From: Acetobacteraceae bacterium
Lineage (GTDB): Bacteria; Pseudomonadota; Alphaproteobacteria; Acetobacterales; Acetobacteraceae
Direction: 5' to 3'
Length of the DNA stretch: 49,598 nt
Assembly: GCA_027488195.1 (NCBI GenBank)
Contig: JAIYCD010000219.1
Location: 1 to 49,598 of the forward strand
In this document: positions 34,813-42,716 of the stretch, piece by piece
Numbering within the stretch: the first letter of the stretch is position 1
Layout: each line of letters opens with the position of its first letter
The notes under the pieces: generated by a model
Databases searched by the model: none
Told to the model about the DNA's origin: nothing
The model's input: the letters and a program-made list of their open reading frames with translations, nothing else
Program-made: the position numbers and the translations under genes

Positions 34813-35223
34813 ATGACGCTTGCGGAATACCTCGAACGCACGGACACTACCTTGCAGGCCCTGGGGGAACGTCTTGGCGTCTCGCACACGACGGTTCTGC
34901 GTTGGGCGACAGGGCAGGCCATGCCGCGCGGTCGGGCGCGGATGGAGGCTTTGGCCAAGGCCACGCAGGGTGCCGTCACCGCCGCCGACTTCTTCCCGGA
35001 GGCCAAACCACGCCCCGGCCTCGCCGAAACCCAGGCCCCCTTCGCTGCCGAAGCCCAGGCCTTGGGGCTGGACGCCGCCGCCATCGCCGCCCGCGCCGTG
35101 CAGGACGCGATCCGCGCCGAGAAAGCCCGCCGCTGGCTGGCCGAAAACGAGGACGCCATCGAGGCCTGGAACCGCTGGACCGAGAGCAACGAATTGCCCC
35201 TCGCCGAATACCGCATGTTCTGA
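34813..35223 (+). CDS. Antitoxin: XRE helix-turn-helix fused to a CcdA C-terminal domain
   Basis: A 136-residue protein. Residues 1-62 form a Cro/cI-type helix-turn-helix (TLQALGERLGVSHTTVLRWATGQ...). Residues about 80-136 match the toxin-wrapping tail of CcdA, best seen in EKARRWLAENEDAIEAWNRW against the ERWKAENREGM stretch of E. coli CcdA. Classical CcdA has a ribbon-helix-helix DNA-binding domain, so the DNA-binding part has been exchanged. CcdB follows directly. Antitoxins of this type neutralise the toxin and repress their own operon; the upstream TGTGC half-sites are the likely operator. The ORF ends in the first copy of a 14-bp triplication. Confidence 0.85.
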   Translation: MTLAEYLERTDTTLQALGERLGVSHTTVLRWATGQAMPRGRARMEALAKATQGAVTAADFFPEAKPRPGLAETQAPFAAEAQALGLDAAAIAARAVQDAIRAEKARRWLAENEDAIEAWNRWTESNELPLAEYRMF

Positions 35224-35252
35224 CCCGCATGTTCTGACCCGCATGTTCTGAT
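35211..35252 (+). repeat. 14-bp tandem triplication across the antitoxin stop codon
   Basis: Three head-to-tail copies of CCGCATGTTCTGAC occur, the last ending in T instead of C. Each copy contains ATG-TTC-TGA, that is, a Met-Phe-stop mini-ORF. Copy one supplies the natural RMF-stop end of the antitoxin; copies two and three lie in the 32 bp before the ccdB GTG. Confidence 0.95.
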
Positions 35253-35255
35253 CCA

Positions 35256-35558
35256 GTGGCCCGTTTCGACCTTTTTCGCCGCCCGCGCGGCGCGCCCGGC
35301 TATCTGCTGCAAATCCAGAACGATTTCCTGGACAAGCTGGAAACCCGCGTGGTCGCCCCGCTGCTGCCGCCCGACGCGGTCCCCGGCCCCATCCGCGACC
35401 TCCATCCGCGCTTCGAGATCGAGGGTCAGCCCTACCTCATGGCGACCCAGCTTCTCGGCGCCATCCCCAGGCGCGAACTCGGCCCCGCCATCGGCAGCCT
35501 TGCCGCCCAGCAGGACGACATCACCCGCGCGCTCGACGTGCTGATCACGGGCTTTTGA
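35256..35558 (+). CDS. ccdB: CcdB-family toxin
   Basis: A 100-residue protein, the same size as E. coli CcdB (101), starting with GTG. The family pattern is clear: YLLQIQNDFLD at the first strand pair, VVAPLLP, the YLMATQLLGAIP region and the C-terminal helix QDDITRALDVLITGF. In E. coli CcdB the last three residues are W-G-I and the Trp is needed to poison DNA gyrase; here the end reads T-G-F. Either gyrase poisoning is lost or the target or mode differs. No good ribosome site precedes the GTG, so translation probably depends on the antitoxin ORF and the intervening repeats. The ChvG-like kinase begins 2 bp downstream. Confidence 0.88.
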   Translation: MARFDLFRRPRGAPGYLLQIQNDFLDKLETRVVAPLLPPDAVPGPIRDLHPRFEIEGQPYLMATQLLGAIPRRELGPAIGSLAAQQDDITRALDVLITGF

Positions 35559-35560
35559 GC

Positions 35561-37228
35561 ATGGTCGAATCCCCCCTGCTCAAGCCCGAGGACGGCGCGG
35601 CCGAGCCCGATCGCCGTCGCCGCTGGGTCTCGCCGCTCCTGCGCCGCATCCTGCTGGTGAACGCGCTGCCGCCCGCGCTGCTGGCCGCGGCCCTGCTCTA
35701 CCTCGACCAGTACCAGAACGGCCTGCTCGGCGCCGAGGTCGAGGCCATGCGCACCCAGGCGCGCATCTATGCGGGCGGCATCGCCGAGGCCGCCGTCCGC
35801 ATCCAGGATGACCGCGCCGTCCTGGTGCCCGAGGTCGCGCGCCCGCTGCTGCGCCGCCTGGTCGAGCCCTCGCCCAACACCCAGGCGCGGCTCTTCGACA
35901 CGGCCGGCCTCGTCGTCGCCGATAGCCGCGTGCGCGAGGCGGCGGGCGGCGCCGTGGTGACCGAGCCCTTGTCCGCACCCGCCCCGCGTGGCGCTCTCTC
36001 GGACACCGTCTCGGGCCTTTATGAGCGCGTGCTCGGCCTGCTGCCGCGCCAGGCGTTGAATCCCGTCGTGCTCGACACCACGCCCGATGCGCAAAGCTTC
36101 GACTGGCAGCCCGATCTCGGCCCCGAGCGCCAGGCGGAGCTGCGCCTGGCGCTGGAAGGCGGCGTCACCCCCTATATCCGCCGCACGCCTGATGGGCGCC
36201 TGCTGGTCAGCGTGGCCGAGCCCGCGCGGCGCGGCGCCCAGGCCGTGGGCATCGTGCTGCTGACGCGCGAGGCGCGGGAGGTGGATGCGCGCCTGTTCGA
36301 GATCCGCGCCAGCGTCCTCGGCCTCTTCGTGCTGGCCCTCATCCTGACGGTCGCCGTCTCGCTCTACCTCGCGCGCACGCTGGCCAGCCCGATCCTGCAA
36401 CTCGCCAATGCCGCGGCCGAGATGCGCCAGGGCAAGGGCCGCGGCGGCAGCGTGCCCGAGCGCCTGCTCGACCGGCAGGACGAGATCGGCATCCTCGCGC
36501 GCGATCTCCAGGCCGCGGCCCGCGCGCTCTGGGCGCGGATCGACGCCAATGAGCGCTTCGCCGCCGATGTGGCGCACGAACTCAAGAACCCGCTCACCAG
36601 CGTGCGCAGCGCCATCGAGACGCTGCGCCGCGTGGAGGACCCGGCGCAGCAAAAGCGCCTGCTCGGCATCATCGCCAATGACGCGGTGCGGATGGACCGG
36701 CTGATCGGCGACATCTCCGACTCATCCCGCGTGGATGCCGAACTCTCGCGCACCGTGGCGGAGCCCGTGGATATCGGCCCGATCCTCGCCGTGCTGGTGG
36801 AGCTCCACAACACCACCCGCCAGCCGCGCGACCCCGAGATGGAGCTGGAAGCGCCAGAAAAGCTGGTGGCGATGGGCGTGGAGGACCGCCTGGTGCAGGT
36901 GCTGCGCAACCTGCTGGGCAACGCCGTCTCCTTCAGCCCGGATCACGGTCATGTCTGGCTCCGCGCGCGCGAGGCGGGGGCGGAGGTCGAGATCATCGTG
37001 GAAGATGAAGGCCCGGGCATCCCGGACGCCAAGCTCGAAGGCATCTTCGACCGCTTCTATTCCGAACGCCCGCGGGGCGAACGCTTCGGGCAACATTCGG
37101 GCCTCGGGCTCTCCATCTCCAAGCAGATCATCGAAGGGCTGCGCGGGCGGATCAGCGCGGAGAACCGGCGCGATGCGGCGGGGAAGGTGCTGGGGGCGCG
37201 GTTTGTCGTGCGGCTGCCCAAAGCCTAA
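35561..37228 (+). CDS. ChvG/ExoS-like sensor histidine kinase
   Basis: A 555-residue membrane histidine kinase. It has TM1 (about 30-47), a periplasmic ChvG-type sensor (48-248), TM2 (about 250-271), HAMP (272-330), the H-box with H339 in DVAHELKNPL, N450 in RNLLGNAV, G1 DEGPGIP (482-488) and G2 HSGLGLS (512-518). ChvG/ChvI systems respond to acid or envelope stress in alphaproteobacteria. The response regulator chvI, normally next door, is not here; the toxin gene precedes it by 2 bp and a MORN gene follows. HprK and PTS genes that often accompany it are also missing from the window. Confidence 0.9.
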   Translation: MVESPLLKPEDGAAEPDRRRRWVSPLLRRILLVNALPPALLAAALLYLDQYQNGLLGAEVEAMRTQARIYAGGIAEAAVRIQDDRAVLVPEVARPLLRRLVEPSPNTQARLFDTAGLVVADSRVREAAGGAVVTEPLSAPAPRGALSDTVSGLYERVLGLLPRQALNPVVLDTTPDAQSFDWQPDLGPERQAELRLALEGGVTPYIRRTPDGRLLVSVAEPARRGAQAVGIVLLTREAREVDARLFEIRASVLGLFVLALILTVAVSLYLARTLASPILQLANAAAEMRQGKGRGGSVPERLLDRQDEIGILARDLQAAARALWARIDANERFAADVAHELKNPLTSVRSAIETLRRVEDPAQQKRLLGIIANDAVRMDRLIGDISDSSRVDAELSRTVAEPVDIGPILAVLVELHNTTRQPRDPEMELEAPEKLVAMGVEDRLVQVLRNLLGNAVSFSPDHGHVWLRAREAGAEVEIIVEDEGPGIPDAKLEGIFDRFYSERPRGERFGQHSGLGLSISKQIIEGLRGRISAENRRDAAGKVLGARFVVRLPKA

Positions 37229-37248
37229 AAATAAAGGGCCTCCGGCGG

Positions 37249-37267
37249 CTGGGGCCTCAGGCCCCAG
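37249..37267. terminator. Strong hairpin between the kinase and the convergent MORN gene
   Basis: A perfect 8-bp stem CTGGGGCC-TCA-GGCCCCAG lies in the 50 bp between two convergent genes and is preceded by GGCCTCCGGCGG. There is an A/T-rich AAAATAAA at 37227-37235, which gives a T-run 14 nt after the hairpin on the minus strand. It is probably a shared terminator; elements of this type also recur as REP-like repeats in related genomes. Confidence 0.6.
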
Positions 37268-37278
37268 ACCCCATCAGT

Positions 37279-37923
37279 TTAGGGGCATTCCTCCAAGGGG
37301 CGGCCGATCGCGGCCTGGCGCTCGCCTTCGCGGAAGCAGCCGGCGAGCCAGGTGCCGCGGAACCAGCCGCCCTCCACGCTGAAATACTCGCCGAGGCCCT
37401 CGGGGCGGTCGTCGCGGAACTCGCCGCGATACAGATTGCCGTTGATCCAGACCATGATGCCGCGGCCATGCCGCTTGCCCTCGCGCCACTCGCCCTCATA
37501 GCGGGCCGTGGCCCAGACCCGCAGGCCGAGGCCCTGCTCGCGCCCCTCCTGCCACTCGCCCTGGTAGACCGAGCCGTTGGAATCCAGGAAGGTGCCGATC
37601 CCGTGCATCTTCCCGCGCGCCATGCTGCCGACATAGCGCTCGCCCCGCGGCTCGCCGCCCTCGACGTAGCGCCATTCCATCAGCCCGTCGCCCTGCGCCG
37701 GGCCACCCTCGCAGGCGCCGGTCCAGAGGACGGTCTCCTCCTGCTGCGGGTTGGGGTTCCAGACCCAGCAACCATTGCGCGCATCCACCGTCCAGCCGGG
37801 GCGGCCCAGCTCGGCGATGGCATCGGCGGGCGGGGCGGCCGGGCGCGGCTGTGCCGGCTCGGGCGCCGGTGCCTGCGCGAAAGCGGGGCCCATCAGGGCC
37901 AGGAACAGGACCAACCAACGCAT
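37279..37923 (-). CDS. Secreted MORN-repeat protein
   Basis: A 214-residue protein with a signal peptide (about 1-17, MRWLVLFLALMGPAFAQ) and a proline-rich spacer, followed by at least four MORN-type repeats. Examples are RYVGSMARGKMHGIGTF, VYQGEWQEGREQGLG, RYEGEWREGKRHGRG and LYRGEFRDDRPEGLG, in the last 130 residues. MORN repeats bind lipids or mediate protein contacts; bacterial versions are mostly uncharacterised. A GGAGG ribosome site lies about 8 bp before the ATG. The MFS gene upstream ends 38 bp before this start and may be co-transcribed. Confidence 0.85.
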   Translation of the reverse strand: MRWLVLFLALMGPAFAQAPAPEPAQPRPAAPPADAIAELGRPGWTVDARNGCWVWNPNPQQEETVLWTGACEGGPAQGDGLMEWRYVEGGEPRGERYVGSMARGKMHGIGTFLDSNGSVYQGEWQEGREQGLGLRVWATARYEGEWREGKRHGRGIMVWINGNLYRGEFRDDRPEGLGEYFSVEGGWFRGTWLAGCFREGERQAAIGRPLEECP

Positions 37924-37961
37924 CGCACAACCTCCATCCCGTCCCGCCATGGCGGGGCGAA

Positions 37962-39131
37962 TCATCCGCCGCGCCGCAGCGCGGCAACACTGAGCGCCAA
38001 GCCGCCACCCAACGCAACCATGGCCACCGCGACCGGCAGGCCAAAGCCCGGCACCGCCTCCAGCAGCAACCCGCCAAGCGGCGCGCCGAGTGCGCCCCCC
38101 AGCAGATAGGCCGTGTTCAACCCCGCCATCCCCAAGGCGCGCGCGGGCCCCGCGAAGCGCTGCACGGCCCGCACCATGCCGAGCGTATAGATCGCGCCCG
38201 CCGCACCGCCCCAGATGGCCAGCACCGGCCAGATGCCCCAGCCCGGCGCCAGCCAGGGCCAGAGCAGCGAGCCCAGCGCCACCGTCACGGCACAACCCAG
38301 AAGCGCGCGATGCGTGCCGAAGCGGTCCGCCAGCATGCCGACCGGATATTGCGCCAGCATGTTGCCGAAGCCGGTCGCCACCACGATGCTGGCGGCCGCC
38401 CCCGCCGCCAGGCCCAGCGCCAGCCCCTGCACCGGGAACACCGCGCCCGCCGTGCCCTCCAGCGCGCCGCAGAGCATCGCCGCCCCGGCGGGGGCCGCCA
38501 TCATGAGTGCCACCGGCCGCAGCCGCGCCAGCGAGAGGCGCATGCGGCTCGGCACCGCGCCCGGCACCTCGCGCAGCAAAAGCGTCAGCGCGACACCGGT
38601 CAGCATCAGCCCGGCCGAGGCGGCGAAGGCCGCGGGCCGCACGCCCGAAAGCCAGAGCACCGCCGGCCCGCCGCCGATCGCGGCCGAAATGAAGGTCTGG
38701 TAGATGCCGAGGAACCGCCCCTCACGCCCAGCGGGCGCCATCGCGCCGGCAATGGCATCGGCCGTGGTCCAGGTGAGGCAGGAGGCGATGCCGAGCAGCC
38801 CGCCAAAGACGAACCACAGCGCCAGCGGCGGGTTGGTGGCCAGACCCAGCAATGCGACGGCCGAGACCAGCCCCGCCACCTGGTGCAGGCGCAGCGCACC
38901 CCCCACCCAGCCCGCCAGCCAGGGCGAGGCGGGGGCGGTGAGCAGGGCCGCCACCCAGACGGAGGCGGCATAGAGCCCGACCATTGCGGGCGAGACGCCG
39001 GCCTCGCTCAGGATGACGGCGGCCAGCGGCACGGACATCCAGACGCCGGCAAAGCCGCAGGTGGCGGCGGCGACAAAGACAGGAAACTGGGCCGGCGCCG
39101 GAAGCGGCGCGGCCGGATGGGTCACGGACAT
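37962..39131 (-). CDS. MFS transporter
   Basis: A 389-residue major-facilitator protein with 12 hydrophobic segments arranged as two six-helix halves. The loop after TM2/TM3 is short, and the second half has the GMLADRFGTHRALL loop (GxxADRxGxRR-like motif A). No substrate-specific feature is visible; relatives are annotated as sugar or drug exporters. ATG 39131 (MSVTHP) is used because the first helix starts 15 residues later; an in-frame ATG at 39215 would add a poorly conserved extension. Confidence 0.85.
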   Translation of the reverse strand: MSVTHPAAPLPAPAQFPVFVAAATCGFAGVWMSVPLAAVILSEAGVSPAMVGLYAASVWVAALLTAPASPWLAGWVGGALRLHQVAGLVSAVALLGLATNPPLALWFVFGGLLGIASCLTWTTADAIAGAMAPAGREGRFLGIYQTFISAAIGGGPAVLWLSGVRPAAFAASAGLMLTGVALTLLLREVPGAVPSRMRLSLARLRPVALMMAAPAGAAMLCGALEGTAGAVFPVQGLALGLAAGAAASIVVATGFGNMLAQYPVGMLADRFGTHRALLGCAVTVALGSLLWPWLAPGWGIWPVLAIWGGAAGAIYTLGMVRAVQRFAGPARALGMAGLNTAYLLGGALGAPLGGLLLEAVPGFGLPVAVAMVALGGGLALSVAALRRGG

Positions 39132-39334
39132 GGAATTCCGGGCGCTGCGGCGCGCCCCCTCGATCACGGTTTGCGGGTCAGGCGAAGGCGGCGTCAGCCG
39201 CGTTTCGGGCCGCATGGATCGGGGTCCAGCAGGACCACCCAGGCGCGCCATGCGGCGGGCCCGCTGCGCTGAAGGGAGGAGGGCTTGGACATGACCCGAA
39301 GATGAGGGCGACCCCGGACGAAGTCAAACCAACC

Positions 39335-39365
39335 CTGGCTTGCCAGCCACGCATGGCAAGGCCAG
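39335..39365 (+). promoter_or_regulatory. Leader hairpin upstream of the universal stress protein gene
   Basis: CTGGC-TTGCCA pairs with TGGCAA-G-GCCAG across an 8-nt loop, an 11-bp stem with one bulged base. Its perfect core is CTTGCCA-N8-TGGCAAG. It ends 10 bp before the ATG, where a ribosome site should be. It could limit translation or act as a regulator site. The remaining divergent gap (39132-39334) shows nothing else I can support. Confidence 0.45.
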
Positions 39366-39375
39366 TTTGCGGCGC

Positions 39376-40221
39376 ATGATCCGTTCCATCCTGCTCGCCC
39401 TCGACGACACGCCCGGCGCCTGCGCGGCGCGGGACATCGCCTTCGCCCTGGCCCGCCGCACCGGCGCCGCGGTCACCGCGCTGATCGTGCTGGACCGCCC
39501 GCACACCAGCGGGGCGCATGAGCCGGTGCCGCTGGGCGCCAGCGCCTTCGCCGCCCGCCGCAACGAGAAGCTGGCCGAGGCGGTCGAGGCCGAGGCCGAG
39601 CGCGTGCTCGCCGATGCCCGCATCGCCGCCGACGGTCTCGACTTCGCCGTGGTCCGCCGCGATGAAGCGCCCGAGGCCGCCCTGCTGGCCGAGGGCTGCG
39701 CGCATGACCTGATCGTGATTGGCCGCGACAGCACGCTGGGCCGCGAGGCCTGCGATGACGGCCTCTCCCCCACCATCGAGGCGCTGCTGCGCGACGGCGC
39801 GCGCCCGCTGCTGGTCGTGCCGCCCGGTGTGGTAGCCGCCGCACCCGGCATCGCCGCCGGCGAGGCGCTGACGCGCCCGATCCTGATCGCGCATGACGGG
39901 TCGCTCGCCACCATGCGGACCTTGCACGTCTTCGCGCTGCTCGGCCTTGGGCGGAACCAGGTCGTGAAGCTGCTGGATTTCGCGACCGAGACCAGCCCCG
40001 AGGCCTTGCAGCGCTACCTCACCCAGCACGAGATGCGGGCCGAGGCCTATGCGGTGCAGGGCGACGTGCACGACATCGTGCTGGCCGAGGCGCGGAGCCT
40101 GCCTGCCTCGCTCCTCGTCCTCGGCGCGGATCAGGAGAGCGGCATCGCGCGGCTGATCTTCGGCAGCGCTACGGCGCGACTGCTGCGCGCCTCGCCCTGC
40201 GCGGTGTTCATCCACGGCTAA
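39376..40221 (+). CDS. Universal stress protein with two UspA domains
   Basis: A 281-residue tandem Usp protein. Domain 1 starts IRSILLALDDTPGACAARD and domain 2 (from about residue 165) starts RPILIAHDGSLATMRTL. The C-terminal GSATARLLRASPCAVFIHG matches the nucleotide-binding GS-x-A pattern of ATP-binding Usp proteins, although domain 1 lacks a full G-x2-G-x9-G(S/T) motif. Such proteins promote survival under stress or low oxygen. The gene lacks a visible ribosome site and is preceded by a hairpin. Its stop overlaps the convergent lipase-like gene by 4 bp. Confidence 0.9.
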   Translation: MIRSILLALDDTPGACAARDIAFALARRTGAAVTALIVLDRPHTSGAHEPVPLGASAFAARRNEKLAEAVEAEAERVLADARIAADGLDFAVVRRDEAPEAALLAEGCAHDLIVIGRDSTLGREACDDGLSPTIEALLRDGARPLLVVPPGVVAAAPGIAAGEALTRPILIAHDGSLATMRTLHVFALLGLGRNQVVKLLDFATETSPEALQRYLTQHEMRAEAYAVQGDVHDIVLAEARSLPASLLVLGADQESGIARLIFGSATARLLRASPCAVFIHG

Positions 40222-41651
40222 GCCCTGCGCTGCTCCTCGAGCAGCCAGAACAGGATGTTGTCCCGGAAGGTCGCGTCGCGCGTGATCTCCAGATGCTCGC
40301 GCGGCAGGAACAGCGCGCGCTCGAAGCCCATCGGGCTTTCCACACGCGGCGGCCGTGGCGACTGGCCCTGACGCTGGTCGAGCAGGACGGAATCGCGCAG
40401 CACCACGCCATCGCCCGGGCCGGTTTCCCGTGCTGTCAGCCGGCCATCGGCACCGGCCGAGAGGCGCTGCGCCGTCGGCATGGAATCGCCCGCAACCAGC
40501 ATGAGTTCCGTCCCTGGCGGCGGGCGCGCCGGCTGGTCCATCGCGGCGGCGAAGGCGCGCGCGCGCCGCAGCAGCCGCGCTTGCAGGGCGACGGCCAGGC
40601 GGCGGCGCTCCTCCGCATCCGCGACATCCGGCATCAGCGTGGCGAGGTCTCCCTCCAGACCGCGCCCAGCCAGGCCCCAGCCCAGGCGCTGCCACACCGC
40701 TGGGTCATGCAGATCCAGCGCCAGGTCGCCCTGCAGCACCGGCAGGCTGCGTGCGCGGGGCAGCAACTGGTAGACTGAGGCGAAGGTGCCGAGGATCGCC
40801 TGGCTGTAGCGCGGCACGATGGGCTGGCCGAAATCCCGCCCCTCCACCAGCACGCGCAGCGCATCGAGCGAGCCGCCATTGGGCGTGCCGATCTGGATCA
40901 GACGCGCGATGTATTCGGCGCCCGCGAAGCTCGGTTGCGGCAGGGCGCCATCGGCGGGCAGGTCGGCATCGCCGAACAGCATGGCGTAGCGCGCGACGAG
41001 ACCGCCCATGGAATGCGCGACCACGTCGAACTTCACGGGATGGTTCCGCATGCCGAAGCGCCGCGCGTATTCGGCCTGCACGAAGGCGCGCTTCTCGGCC
41101 ATGAATTCCATCAGCCGCTTCGCGTTCAGCACATTGTCCTGCCGCCAGTCATAGGAGAACTGGAAGCAGGTGAAGTGGTCGCTGCCGTAATTCACGCGCC
41201 CGGCCAGCCCCAGCGCCTCGTCCCGGTAGCCGCCGAGGCCGAGCGTGCTGAGGATCTCGGCATAGGCGCGCAGCGCCAGCGGAATCCCGGCCACGCGCAG
41301 CTGCACCCGGTCCAGCACGCCATCGGGGGTGACGCGGCTTTGCGTGGCCTCGGTGAAGGGCAGCGCCACCAGCCGCGCCCCCTCCGGCGTGCCGGGGTCG
41401 GCGGCCACACCGTCGAAGGCGCCCCAGACGATGCGGCCCGAGGCGGGGTCGCGCAGGCGGCTGCCGAGCAGGCCGGGGATGACGATGATCGGGTTGCGGT
41501 CCACGCCATGATGCATGGCGGCCGGCGTGTAGAGGAGGTGGAGGTCGGCCTCGGTCTCGGGCGGGCGCGTCTTCAGCGCGGCATAGGCCGCCACCCCCGC
41601 CGCGCCGCCCAGCGCCAGGCCGCGGCGCGTCCAGCGCCAGGCGCGGCTCAT
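40218..41651 (-). CDS. LCAT-like alpha/beta hydrolase (lipase/acyltransferase)
   Basis: A 477-residue protein with an N-terminal signal or membrane anchor (about 10-26). The LCAT/PDAT-type start is NPIIVIPGLLGSRL, the nucleophile elbow is VAHSMGGLVARY (S214), and a late histidine lies in REHLEITRD. The FSYDWRQDN segment is also typical of lecithin:cholesterol acyltransferase-like proteins. It probably hydrolyses or transfers acyl chains of lipids in the envelope; the substrate is unknown. No operon partner is close: the next minus-strand gene stops 50 bp upstream. Confidence 0.83.
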   Translation of the reverse strand: MSRAWRWTRRGLALGGAAGVAAYAALKTRPPETEADLHLLYTPAAMHHGVDRNPIIVIPGLLGSRLRDPASGRIVWGAFDGVAADPGTPEGARLVALPFTEATQSRVTPDGVLDRVQLRVAGIPLALRAYAEILSTLGLGGYRDEALGLAGRVNYGSDHFTCFQFSYDWRQDNVLNAKRLMEFMAEKRAFVQAEYARRFGMRNHPVKFDVVAHSMGGLVARYAMLFGDADLPADGALPQPSFAGAEYIARLIQIGTPNGGSLDALRVLVEGRDFGQPIVPRYSQAILGTFASVYQLLPRARSLPVLQGDLALDLHDPAVWQRLGWGLAGRGLEGDLATLMPDVADAEERRRLAVALQARLLRRARAFAAAMDQPARPPPGTELMLVAGDSMPTAQRLSAGADGRLTARETGPGDGVVLRDSVLLDQRQGQSPRPPRVESPMGFERALFLPREHLEITRDATFRDNILFWLLEEQRRA

Positions 41652-41701
41652 GGGAAGATCCTGATCACGGGCGGCAGACTGGGCGGGGCGTGGGCCTGCT
41701 G

Positions 41702-42616
41702 TCAAAGCCTGGTTTCCAGCCAGCCCTGCACCAAGCCCGCGATGGCGTCGCTGTTGCGCTCCAGCATGAGCATGTGGCCATTGCCCGTGAGGCCCTCCGC
41801 CGGCAGGTCACGCAGCTCGGCCCGAGGCGTGCGCGCGGCGAAGGCGCCGCCGGCTTCGCGCAGGGTCACCCAGCGCGGATCGCGCGCGATATGGTCGCCG
41901 TACAGAAGCAAGATCGGAACATCCGGCATCGGCCCCGCGCCGAAGCCCGAGGGTTCCAGCAGCACCAGCCCGCGCACGAGTTGGGGGACCGCCTGCGCGG
42001 CGGCACAGGCGAAATGCCCGCCCTGGCTGTGTGCCACGATGACCGAGGGCCCCACGCGCTCCAGCAGCGCGAGATACCCCGCCAGGATGTCGTCATCCGT
42101 GCCCACGAAGCGCGGCACGCCCTGCCGCACGAAATCCTCGTAGTGCTCGAGCGGGAATTGATGCCCGGGATGCGCCACGCCCGCCGCATGGCTGGGGCCG
42201 ATGCGAAACTGCTCCCACGGATCGTTCACGCGGCGATGCAGTGGCGGCCCCGGAAAAATCTCGGGGAAGGGCGCATAGCCGCTGCGGCCGCGCTCCACCG
42301 CGTCGCTCACATGCACATGCCAGCCGCGCCGGAGGAACCAGAGCTTCCAGCCCTCGCGCCCATCGGGCGTCGTGTCCCAGCAGGCGCCGGTCAGCCCGCC
42401 GCCATGCCAGAAGAGCAGCGGGCAGGGGCGCGTGACGGGGTCAGGCCGCGCATGCTCCACATAGAGGCTCGCCACCAGGTATTCGCCGTTCATGTCGGCA
42501 CGATAGGGCGGGCTGCCGGGCACCAGCCGCATCTCCAGCACGGGCCGGCCCTCGACCCGCGCGCGGCGGCCGCCCACGAAGAAATGACCCATGTCGGCGA
42601 GGCGGAGCGGTTGCAT
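41702..42616 (-). CDS. Alpha/beta hydrolase
   Basis: A 304-residue alpha/beta hydrolase. The oxyanion region is LLFWHGGGLTGACWD, the nucleophile sits in VIVAHSQGGHFAC, the acid is D in LLYGDHIA, and the catalytic histidine is in LTGNGHMLMLERN. Family members include esterases and lactonases, and the sequence alone does not separate these. It has no signal peptide. The ATG at 42616 begins MQPLRLADMG. It is divergent from the SDR gene, with a gap of 100 bp. Confidence 0.85.
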   Translation of the reverse strand: MQPLRLADMGHFFVGGRRARVEGRPVLEMRLVPGSPPYRADMNGEYLVASLYVEHARPDPVTRPCPLLFWHGGGLTGACWDTTPDGREGWKLWFLRRGWHVHVSDAVERGRSGYAPFPEIFPGPPLHRRVNDPWEQFRIGPSHAAGVAHPGHQFPLEHYEDFVRQGVPRFVGTDDDILAGYLALLERVGPSVIVAHSQGGHFACAAAQAVPQLVRGLVLLEPSGFGAGPMPDVPILLLYGDHIARDPRWVTLREAGGAFAARTPRAELRDLPAEGLTGNGHMLMLERNSDAIAGLVQGWLETRL

Positions 42617-42716
42617 CCGCGCATCCTGCCGCAGCGCCCGCCGCCTTGAACATCCGGGATTGACGCCGCCCCGCCGAGAGGCCGGAATACGCCCAACGAC
42701 AGAAAGGGAGGCAGCC

